11,668 bases of DNA, taken from Bacteroidales bacterium (lineage in GTDB: Bacteria; Bacteroidota; Bacteroidia; Bacteroidales; UBA12077). The stretch is taken from positions 1 to 11,668 of the forward strand of contig DAOWML010000037.1 of NCBI GenBank assembly GCA_030643125.1, given 5' to 3'. Below are positions 5,896 through 11,668 of this stretch, in pieces (within the stretch, counting starts at the first letter, position 1; each line of letters begins with the position of its first letter). The notes under the pieces are model-generated. The model ran no database searches and had not been told where the DNA came from. It was given only the letters and a program-made list of their open reading frames with translations. Made by a program: the position numbers and the translations under genes.

Positions 5896-7472
5896 AACTC
5901 GCTAATTGTCCCTTTTTTCGGATAATCAATTGTATAATGCAATCCTCTACTTTCATGCAGGCCTTGTGCCATTTTTAATATCAGGTAACCTACGTTAATT
6001 AGGTTTCTTAGTTCACAAAGTTTTTGCGAAAGGATTGATTTTTCATAAAGTCTTTCAGTTTCTTTGTATATAATTTCTAATCTACGCAGAGCTCTGTCAA
6101 GTCTAAGGTTTGATCTAACAATTCCAACATAGTTGCTCATGATTTGCTGAACTTCCTTGTAATTCTGAGTGATCATAATCATTTCTTCAGGATAAGTGGT
6201 ACCATGAGCATTCCACTCAGGAATTTCTTTTTTTAATTCAACATTATTAATCTTTGTAATTGCATCTTTAGCAGCTCTATCTGCATAAACAACAGCTTCT
6301 GATAATGAATTTGAGGCTAATCTGTTTGCTCCGTGCAATCCTGTGGAAGAAACTTCACCGGCTGCATAAAGACGATTAATTGTACTACATCCATTTTTAT
6401 CAACTTTAATTCCTCCACACATATAATGTGCTGCAGGGATAACCGGGATTGGATCTTTTGTAATATCAATATTTAGCAATAAACACTTTTTGTAAATGTT
6501 AGGAAAATGATCTTTTAATTTTTCAGGATCAAGATGGGTGCAATCTAAATGAACATGATCATCACCGGACATTTTCATTTCATAATCGATGGCACGAGCA
6601 ACAATGTCACGAGGAGCAAGGCTTCCGCGTTTATCATATTTGTTCATGAATTTTTCCCCATCAGTAGTTTTTAGTATTGCCCCAAATCCACGCAATGCTT
6701 CAGTAATTAAAAATGAAGGTTTTTCTCCGGGATTGTACAGTGATGTAGGATGAAACTGCATAAACTCCATGTTTTCAATTATACCTTTGGCGCGATAAAC
6801 CATGGCAATTCCATCGCCGGTAGCTATTTTAGGATTTGTGGTTGTGTCGTATAAATTGCCTGTTCCGCCGGTTGCAATTAATGTTACTTTTGAAAGATAA
6901 GTATTTACCTGATCTGTATTTAAATCCAAAACATAAGCTCCGTAGCATTCAGTATTCTTATGACTGCGTTTTACTAATTTACCTAAATGGTGTTGTGTAA
7001 TTAAATTAACCGCAAAATGATTTTCAAATATTTCAATATTTTTATGCTCATGTACTTTTCTAACCAGTGAATTCTGAATTACTTCGCCCGTATTGTCTTT
7101 GTGATGTAAAACACGATATTCAGAATGACCGCCTTCTCTTCCTAAATCGTATTTGCCTTTTTCGTTTTGGTCAAAGTTCACACCCCATTTTATTAATTGT
7201 TTAATTTGGGCCGGAGCCTCATTAACAACCATTTCAACAATTTCCCGCTTACATAATCCATCACCGGCAATTAAAGTATCTTCAATATGTTTTTTGAAAT
7301 TATCAGGTTCATAAGTTACAGCTGCTATTCCACCTTGAGCATATTTTGTATTTGATTCTTCGAGAATGGTTTTACTAATTAGGATTACTTTACCATGTTC
7401 TGCAACTTTCAGTGCAAAACTTAATCCTGCAATTCCAGATCCAATAACCAGAAAATCGGTTTCTTTGATCAT
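5892..7472 (-). CDS. nadB: L-aspartate oxidase
   Basis: NadB oxidises L-aspartate to iminoaspartate with FAD in the cytoplasm; NadA then condenses this with dihydroxyacetone phosphate to quinolinate in de novo NAD synthesis. The 526-residue protein is full length for the family. It has the Rossmann FAD motif VIGSGIAGLSFA (about 9-20) and the flavin-site motif SNTKYAQGGIAAV (40-52). Further motifs are EGGHSEYRVLHHKDNTG, MEFMQFHPTSLY, the substrate-site RGSLAPRDIVARAI, AAHYMCGGI and HGANRLASNSLSEAVVYA. The HPT and RDIVARAI motifs separate aspartate oxidase/succinate dehydrogenase flavoproteins from other FAD enzymes, and a free-standing gene with no iron-sulfur partner nearby favours NadB. No nadA or nadC is in the window. 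A good promoter match lies 40 bp upstream. The ATG start is unambiguous. Confidence 0.95.
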   Translation of the reverse strand: MIKETDFLVIGSGIAGLSFALKVAEHGKVILISKTILEESNTKYAQGGIAAVTYEPDNFKKHIEDTLIAGDGLCKREIVEMVVNEAPAQIKQLIKWGVNFDQNEKGKYDLGREGGHSEYRVLHHKDNTGEVIQNSLVRKVHEHKNIEIFENHFAVNLITQHHLGKLVKRSHKNTECYGAYVLDLNTDQVNTYLSKVTLIATGGTGNLYDTTTNPKIATGDGIAMVYRAKGIIENMEFMQFHPTSLYNPGEKPSFLITEALRGFGAILKTTDGEKFMNKYDKRGSLAPRDIVARAIDYEMKMSGDDHVHLDCTHLDPEKLKDHFPNIYKKCLLLNIDITKDPIPVIPAAHYMCGGIKVDKNGCSTINRLYAAGEVSSTGLHGANRLASNSLSEAVVYADRAAKDAITKINNVELKKEIPEWNAHGTTYPEEMIMITQNYKEVQQIMSNYVGIVRSNLRLDRALRRLEIIYKETERLYEKSILSQKLCELRNLINVGYLILKMAQGLHESRGLHYTIDYPKKGTISEF

Positions 7473-7512
7473 AACATAAGAGATTTAAAAATGCTTAATT
7501 CATGATAAAGAA

Positions 7513-7520
7513 CAAAGGTA
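7513..7520 (-). promoter_or_regulatory. Probable nadB promoter -7 element
   Basis: The minus strand reads TACCTTTG, an exact match to the Bacteroidota -7 consensus TAnnTTTG. It lies 40 bp upstream of the nadB ATG, so the transcript leader would be about 30-35 nt. No clear TTTG -33 element is found 19-21 bp upstream, only a T-rich stretch. Confidence 0.5.
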
Positions 7521-7606
7521 GAAATTGTTATTGAAAAAATATAAATATTATTGGTTTTATAAGTGGTTCTATACTAATTATGGAGTGAGTAACATTGCAA
7601 CTAAAT

Positions 7607-7752
7607 ACCAAAATGCAATTTTCAAATCACAAACATCAAGCATCAAATTACAAATAAATCACAAAGCTCAAAAACTCAATTATCTAAATTGTTTCGGTAA
7701 TTTAACATTTGGAACTTGATATTTATTTGTTTTTTGAAATTTGCTATTTGGT
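7607..7752. repeat. Imperfect long inverted repeat, AAATTCCAA-like intergenic element
   Basis: The left arm begins ACCAAAATGCAATTTTCAAA at 7607. The right arm, read on the minus strand from 7752, begins ACCAAATAGCAAATTTCAAA. The arms stay similar for about 50 bases through short CAAA and ATCAAG blocks, with small gaps. The centre is near 7680. The left arm is nearly free of G and the right arm nearly free of C, so an RNA of this region could fold into a long imperfect hairpin. Similar A/C-biased palindromic spacers are frequent between Bacteroidota genes, as I recall; no coding function is visible. Confidence 0.5.
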
Positions 7753-7858
7753 GCTTCATTTATGAAAATCTTTGACTTAATGGACAGACACTACTTAAAT
7801 CAATATAGAGTCTTAAAGGTATATGCCAATATTGTTATGATTATAAAACTATTTCGAT

Positions 7859-7866
7859 TATTTTTG
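7859..7866 (+). promoter_or_regulatory. Possible glyS promoter -7 element
   Basis: TATTTTTG matches TAnnTTTG and ends 36 bp before the glyS ATG. The local sequence is so AT-rich that a chance match is likely, and no correctly spaced -33 element is seen. Confidence 0.25.
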
Positions 7867-7902
7867 TCTGATTAATAAAAAAGAGGATAAAAACAACTGG
7901 AT

Positions 7903-9477
7903 ATGGCTCAAGACGATCAATTTAAGAAGCTTATTGCACACGCAAAAGAGTATGGATATATTTTTCAATCGAGTGAAATTTATGATGGATTAAGTGCGGT
8001 TTACGATTATGGACAGTATGGTGTTGAATTAAAAAACAACATTAAAAAGTACTGGTGGGATGCAATGGTAAAAATGAACGAAAACATTGTGGGTATTGAT
8101 ACTGCGATTTTTATGCATCCTGAAATATGGAATGCATCAGGTCATACAAGTGCATTTAACGATCCGTTGATTGATAATAAAGATTCTAAAAAAAGATATC
8201 GAGCTGATGAATTAATAGAAGATCACATTCAAAAGTATCAATCAAAAATTGAAAAGGAAATAAAAAAGGGGCGTAAAAAGTTTGGTGATGATTTCGAAGA
8301 AAAACAATTTTTAGAAACAAATCCTAATGTATTAAGAAACAAAGTAAAAATTGACGAGATTCAAAGTCGGTTAGTTAAAGCATTAGAAGCAGATGATTTA
8401 AACGAAATAAAGCAGATAATTATTGATTGCGAAATTGCCGATCCTGTTTCGGGTTCAAAAAACTGGACTGATGTTCGACAGTTTAACTTAATGTTCGAAA
8501 CGCAGTTGGGTTCAACGGCCGATGGTGCTAGTAAAATTTATTTACGACCCGAAACAGCACAAGGTATTTTTGTAAATTATTTAAATGTCCAAAAAACCGG
8601 AAGAATGAAACTTCCCTTTGGTATAGCGCAAATTGGTAAAGCTTTCCGAAATGAGATTGTTGCACGTCAGTTTATTTTCCGTATGCGTGAATTTGAACAG
8701 ATGGAAATGCAGTTTTTTGTTAAGCCCGGAACGGAAAAGGAATGGTTCGAATATTGGAAGGAAATGCGAATTAAATGGCATAAAGCAATGGGATTGCCGG
8801 AAGAAAAATACCGTTTTCATAAGCACGATAAACTGGCTCATTATGCGAATGCTGCTTACGATATAGAATTTGAATTCCCGTTTGGATTTAAGGAATTGGA
8901 AGGTATTCATTCAAGAACAGATTTTGATTTGTCTCAACATCAGAAATTTTCCGGTAAAAAATTACAGTATTTCGATCATGAATCGGGAGAGAGTTTTGTT
9001 CCTTATGTAGTTGAAACCTCAATCGGGTTAGACAGAACATTCTTATCTATCCTTTCGGCTTGCTTAAAAGAAGAAGAAGTTAAACCTGCCCGTTTGGCAG
9101 GCGGGAAAGATAATGGAGAAACAGACACGAGAGTGGTTTTACAAATTCCTCCTGCATTGGCTCCAATAAAGTTAGCTGTTTTACCATTAGTTAAAAAAGA
9201 CGGTTTACCCGAAAAAGCTCGTGAAATAATGGATGAGTTAAAATTCGATTTTATTTGTCAATACGACGAGAAAGATTCAATCGGCCGTCGTTATCGACGA
9301 CAAGATGCTATTGGAACACCATGTTGTATTACCATTGATCATAAAACATTAGAAGATAATAAGGTTACTATTCGTAATCGCGATACTATGGAGCAGGAAC
9401 GAGTGCAAATCTCAGAGCTTGCTAAAATAGTTGATGATAAAGTGAGTATGAAGAAATTATTGAAAAAGATTTTTTAA
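7903..9477 (+). CDS. glyS: Glycine--tRNA ligase (class II, alpha2 homodimer type)
   Basis: This cytoplasmic enzyme charges tRNA-Gly with glycine using ATP. The 524-residue single-chain form corresponds to the eukaryote-like alpha2 type, not the alpha2beta2 GlyQ/GlyS type of E. coli. The N-terminal catalytic core has SSEIYDGLSAVYDYGQYGVE (about 24-43) and NASGHTSAFNDPL. The family signature LRPETAQGIFVN lies at about 214-225. Class II motif 2 is RNEIVARQFIFRMREFEQME (R249 to about 268). Motif 3 contains TSIGLDRTF (D377, R378). The C-terminal anticodon-binding domain starts at about residue 418 (LAPIKLAVLPL) and ends with RRQDAIGTPCCITID and a strand carrying VTIRNRD. Residues 395-401 (PARLAGG) are encoded by a GC-rich 21-bp palindrome that looks like an in-frame insertion between the catalytic and anticodon-binding domains. 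The gene otherwise appears intact. The ATG start lies directly after an AT-rich leader. Confidence 0.96.
   Translation: MAQDDQFKKLIAHAKEYGYIFQSSEIYDGLSAVYDYGQYGVELKNNIKKYWWDAMVKMNENIVGIDTAIFMHPEIWNASGHTSAFNDPLIDNKDSKKRYRADELIEDHIQKYQSKIEKEIKKGRKKFGDDFEEKQFLETNPNVLRNKVKIDEIQSRLVKALEADDLNEIKQIIIDCEIADPVSGSKNWTDVRQFNLMFETQLGSTADGASKIYLRPETAQGIFVNYLNVQKTGRMKLPFGIAQIGKAFRNEIVARQFIFRMREFEQMEMQFFVKPGTEKEWFEYWKEMRIKWHKAMGLPEEKYRFHKHDKLAHYANAAYDIEFEFPFGFKELEGIHSRTDFDLSQHQKFSGKKLQYFDHESGESFVPYVVETSIGLDRTFLSILSACLKEEEVKPARLAGGKDNGETDTRVVLQIPPALAPIKLAVLPLVKKDGLPEKAREIMDELKFDFICQYDEKDSIGRRYRRQDAIGTPCCITIDHKTLEDNKVTIRNRDTMEQERVQISELAKIVDDKVSMKKLLKKIF
9085..9105 (+). repeat. GC-rich palindromic element inserted in frame within glyS
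   Basis: CCTGCC (9085-9090) and GGCAGG (9096-9101) form a 6-bp stem around CGTTT; CCCG (9089-9092) can alternatively pair with CGGG (9102-9105). The block is about three quarters G+C inside a gene that is mostly A+T. It spans exactly seven codons (395-401, PARLAGG). No T-run follows, so it is not a terminator. It resembles the short CCTGCC/GGCAGG palindromic repeats scattered in many bacterial genomes. Confidence 0.6.
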
Positions 9478-9524
9478 GACTGTTAAAGGTACGTAAAAGG
9501 TATAAATGTTTTAAAAGTTAAATA

Positions 9525-9879
9525 ATGTCAAGTCATTGAAAAGATTTGCTGGTATGGAAACGTAGTCATGATTTTGTATTAACTATTTATAAATTAATTG
9601 CAACATTTCCGCAAAGTGAAAGATTTCATTTGACAGATCAATTAAAAAGAGCAGCTTCTTCTGTTCCGGCAAATATTGTTGAAGGGCATTCGAGGCAATC
9701 ACAAAAAGAGTTTGTAAGATTTATAATGTTTTCAAGAGGTTTTCTAGAATAAGTTCGTTATTTTATATTGTTGGCTAAATATTTAGGATATATACAGTAA
9801 AGTAAAGTACAAAGAATTAGAAGAAAAGGCAGGAGAAATAAGTTTTTTATTAAATTCGCTTATAAAATCTATGAAGTAA
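9525..9879 (+). pseudogene. Decayed S23-type four-helix-bundle protein gene (23S rRNA intervening-sequence protein family)
   Basis: The conserved stretches of this family of about 118 residues are recognisable: LLVWKRSHDFVLTIYKL, LTDQLKRAASSVPANIVEG, QKEFVRFIMFSRG, VRYFILLAKYLGYI and, in another frame, KYKELEEKAGE and LLNSLIKSMK. Reading from the ATG at 9525, stop codons interrupt the frame at 9537 (TGA), 9750 (TAA) and 9798 (TAA). A frameshift near 9793-9804 is needed to reach the last helix, which ends at TAA 9877-9879. The stop at 9750 falls where intact relatives usually read GSLAEVRYF; here the codons give GFLE, stop, VRYF, so it is a plain nonsense change. The family forms small helical bundles of unclear function, found in 23S rRNA insertions and as stand-alone genes. 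The longest open piece (9546-9752, TTG start, 68 codons) lacks the last two helices and is unlikely to fold normally. Confidence 0.85.
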
Positions 9880-9932
9880 ACATTTATAACCTTTACAACA
9901 TTTAATTTTTAACAAAGAGATAAACTCAAAAT

Positions 9933-11231
9933 TTGGAGAAGAAAATTAACAAAAGAGTTCTAATAATCACATATTACTGGCCTCCAAGTGGAGGAGCTGG
10001 TGTTCAACGTTGGCTGAAATTTGCCAAATACCTTCCTGAATTTAATATTGAACCAATCATATTAACTGTTGATCCAGAAAATGCTTCCTATCTTCAAATT
10101 GATAAGAGTTTAGAAAAAGATATCAGTCCGGATTTGAAAGTTTTTAAAACAAAATCTTTTGAACCTTTAAGTTTATTATCGAAAATACTTGGTAAGAAAA
10201 ACATTGCCTATGGTGGATTTACCAATGTAAACAAAAAGAGTATCCTTCAAATAGTTTTGCGTTTTATTCGTGGTAATTTCTTTATTCCTGATGCTCGGGT
10301 AGGATGGAACAAACATGCTTACAAAAAAGCGAAAGAAATTATTTTAAAATATAAAATAGATACAGTAATTACAACGAGTCCACCACACTCAACACAGTTA
10401 ATAGGATTAAAATTAAAGAAGAAATTAAATATTAGCTGGATTGCAGATTTTCGTGATCCCTGGACCGATATTTATTATTATAAAGATTTATTACATACCA
10501 GACTTGTAAAAAGAATTGATAAAAATAAAGAAAGGGAGGTTTTGGAAAAAGCTGACAAAGTAATTGTTGTTGGAAAATCGTTAAAAGAAAATTTTTACAG
10601 TAAAATAAATCAGGAGAAGTTTGTCATAATTACTAATGGATATGATGAAGAAGATTTTGAAGAACATAAATATGTTCGACCGGAAAAATTTACTATAACA
10701 TACACAGGAACACTTTCTGACCAATATAATATTGCAGCATTTCTCGAAGTCTGTGAGGCGATAAAATCAAAAGGGGTAGACTTTATTATTCGATTTATTG
10801 GCAATGTTGCAGAATCTAAACTGAATGAATTTAAAAATGTGGGTTTATTGGAGAATGTTGAGATAGTAAATTATATTCCGCATCAAGAATCTATCAAATA
10901 TTTATATAGTTCATCAGCATTGTTATTAGTAATCCCTGATTTTAACGGGAATAAAGGAATTTTGACGGGCAAACTTTTCGAATATTTGGCTTCGGGAATT
11001 CCAATAGTTGGGATCGGCCCAACTGATGGTGATGCATCTGAAATAATTAAAGACTGTAAATCGGGTGGAATGTTTGATTATTCAAATAAAACTGAGCTTT
11101 CCGAATACTTAGAAAGTCTGATTAAACATTGGGAAGATAATAAAGGTCACGAGTTTAATAATAATGAGATTGAAAAATACAGCAGAAGAAATTTAACCAC
11201 TCGATTATTAGAATTACTATTAAAACATTAA
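9933..11231 (+). CDS. Glycosyltransferase, GT4-like (GT-B fold)
   Basis: This 432-residue cytoplasmic or membrane-associated enzyme probably transfers a sugar from a nucleotide donor during cell-surface polysaccharide synthesis. The N-terminal acceptor domain opens with ITYYWPPSGGAGVQRWLKFA (12-31), whose glycine-rich loop is typical of GT-B enzymes. TTSPPHS and WIADFRDPWTD follow in mid-domain. The C-terminal donor domain starts at about residue 245 (KFTITYTGTLS) and has IRFIGN, NYIPHQESIKYLYSSSALLL, and the nucleotide-sugar-binding pair E350 (KLFEYLASGIPIVG) and E370 (DASEII), spaced as in the family 4 E-x-E element. An in-frame TAA at 9921-9923 and the lack of any ATG before the first conserved motif make TTG at 9933 the only reasonable start. 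Donor and acceptor cannot be told. A second glycosyltransferase converges from the right, suggesting the edge of a glycan locus. Confidence 0.9.
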   Translation: MEKKINKRVLIITYYWPPSGGAGVQRWLKFAKYLPEFNIEPIILTVDPENASYLQIDKSLEKDISPDLKVFKTKSFEPLSLLSKILGKKNIAYGGFTNVNKKSILQIVLRFIRGNFFIPDARVGWNKHAYKKAKEIILKYKIDTVITTSPPHSTQLIGLKLKKKLNISWIADFRDPWTDIYYYKDLLHTRLVKRIDKNKEREVLEKADKVIVVGKSLKENFYSKINQEKFVIITNGYDEEDFEEHKYVRPEKFTITYTGTLSDQYNIAAFLEVCEAIKSKGVDFIIRFIGNVAESKLNEFKNVGLLENVEIVNYIPHQESIKYLYSSSALLLVIPDFNGNKGILTGKLFEYLASGIPIVGIGPTDGDASEIIKDCKSGGMFDYSNKTELSEYLESLIKHWEDNKGHEFNNNEIEKYSRRNLTTRLLELLLKH

Positions 11232-11296
11232 TTCTGAGATTAACTATAACAATAATAATTTCAAGCTAATAACTAAATAAGAAAGGTGAGAATACT

Positions 11297-11668
11297 TCAT
11301 GCTTTTGCCCTGAATATATCATTAATATATTTTGTCATTCCGTTTTTTCTTCTATCTATTGAAAAGTTTTTAATAATCCTCTTTCTTGATTCTTTTCCCA
11401 ATAATATTTCATTTCTTTCAAGAGCATTATTTATTAATTGTAAAAGCTGGTTTTTATCTCTTCTTTTTAATATATATCCGGTATCGCCAATTATATGCGG
11501 AATAGAAGCAACGTTAGAACCAATAGGAATACATTCACATAGCATAGCTTCACATAATGAATTTGGAAAACCCTCTGAAAGTGATAGTTGCATATAAAAC
11601 ATGCAATTACTTAAAATTCTTCTTAATTCATCACCAGACTGAGGAGGTAAGGCAATAATGTTATTATG
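11297..11668 (-). CDS. Glycosyltransferase, GT4-like, C-terminal part
   Basis: The reading frame is open from the right edge to TAA at 11297, giving 123 residues; the start lies outside. It is the donor-binding half of a GT-B enzyme. LPPQSGDELRRILSNC corresponds to the helix before the nucleotide-sugar site. SLSEGFPNSLCEAM follows, carrying the paired Glu residues of the family 4 signature, and then CIPIGSNVASIPHIIGDTGYI. The end (KRIIKNFSIDRRKNGMTKYI) matches the usual C-terminal helix. An internal ATG at 11602 should not be taken as the start, because conserved family sequence continues upstream of it. Only 65 bp separate its stop from that of the convergent glycosyltransferase, with no obvious terminator hairpin. 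Confidence 0.88.
   Translation of the reverse strand, partial: HNNIIALPPQSGDELRRILSNCMFYMQLSLSEGFPNSLCEAMLCECIPIGSNVASIPHIIGDTGYILKRRDKNQLLQLINNALERNEILLGKESRKRIIKNFSIDRRKNGMTKYINDIFRAKA

Larger units (their letters stand above)
7473..7902. other. nadB-glyS divergent intergenic region (430 bp)
   Basis: No credible gene is present; a 64-codon frame at 7525-7719 has low-complexity composition and no family likeness. The region holds a nadB promoter element near its left end, an imperfect inverted repeat in its middle (7607-7752), and about 150 bp of AT-rich leader before glyS with a possible -7 element at 7859-7866. I looked for a T-box-like antiterminator or tRNA gene ahead of glyS and saw none. 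Confidence 0.7.

Noticed and set aside
7525..7719. 64-codon open frame in the nadB-glyS spacer
   Set aside because: TTG start, low-complexity Asn/Lys/Tyr-rich translation, lies across the inverted repeat, and resembles no known family.
8581..8910. 109-codon antisense frame inside glyS
   Set aside because: It lies wholly inside a strongly conserved part of glyS; its His/Phe-rich translation is what the complement of this gene gives.
9085..9105. GC-rich hairpin in glyS as a terminator or attenuator
   Set aside because: No T-run follows and conserved GlyRS sequence continues for over 120 codons after it.
7902..9477. CRISPR array, tRNA or T-box element around glyS
   Set aside because: No regularly spaced repeats, cloverleaf or T-box consensus was seen on either strand.
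11232..11296. Bidirectional terminator between the convergent glycosyltransferase genes
   Set aside because: No stable stem with flanking T-runs was found in these 65 bp.
11286..11597. Plus-strand frame opposite the right-edge glycosyltransferase
   Set aside because: The minus strand carries clear family 4 glycosyltransferase motifs over the same bases.

Overview
The window is AT-rich DNA from a member of the Bacteroidota, probably an environmental Bacteroidales/Marinilabiliales-like organism. This rests on the family repertoire: an alpha2-type glycyl-tRNA synthetase of Bacteroidota style, an lpxK-purine nucleoside phosphorylase pair, an S23-type four-helix-bundle gene remnant and a membrane protein with GldL/GldM-like segments. 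It also rests on a TAnnTTTG promoter element before nadB and on the absence of clear Shine-Dalgarno sequences. The lineage is inferred from remembered family features, not from a search.

Layout. Positions 1-3532 form a leftward gene series in transcription order lpxK, purine nucleoside phosphorylase, an Fsr-like MFS transporter, then the start of a secreted M1-type peptidase that leaves the window. lpxK and the phosphorylase overlap by 44 bp. A strong intrinsic terminator separates the phosphorylase from the transporter and ends only a few bases before the transporter's start codon. The transporter and peptidase share an ATGA stop/start. Divergent from lpxK, 3683-5895 encodes a large membrane-bound SpoIIE/PP2C-type phosphatase. 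Its 5' end is broken by a -1 frameshift at a run of seven T's. nadB (5892-7472) converges on it and the two stop codons overlap. A 430-bp spacer with an imperfect inverted repeat separates nadB from divergent glyS (7903-9477). Downstream lie a decayed S23-type gene (9525-9879), a family 4 glycosyltransferase starting at TTG (9933-11231), and the C-terminal part of a second glycosyltransferase on the opposite strand (11297 to the edge).

Most genes are housekeeping: lipid A synthesis, purine salvage, NAD synthesis, glycine tRNA charging and surface glycan assembly. The item that stands out is the phosphatase. Read across the frameshift, it has two GldL-like two-helix units, each with a KxxHxP motif, then a further helix, then a periplasmic segment resembling the N-terminal domain of GldM, then a helix, a coiled coil and the phosphatase. 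This looks like type 9 secretion/gliding motor parts fused to a signalling phosphatase. The acidic residue expected in the second GldL helix is not seen in either unit, so it may be a sensor derived from a motor and not a working motor. A second notable item is a 21-bp GC-rich palindrome inserted in frame within glyS.
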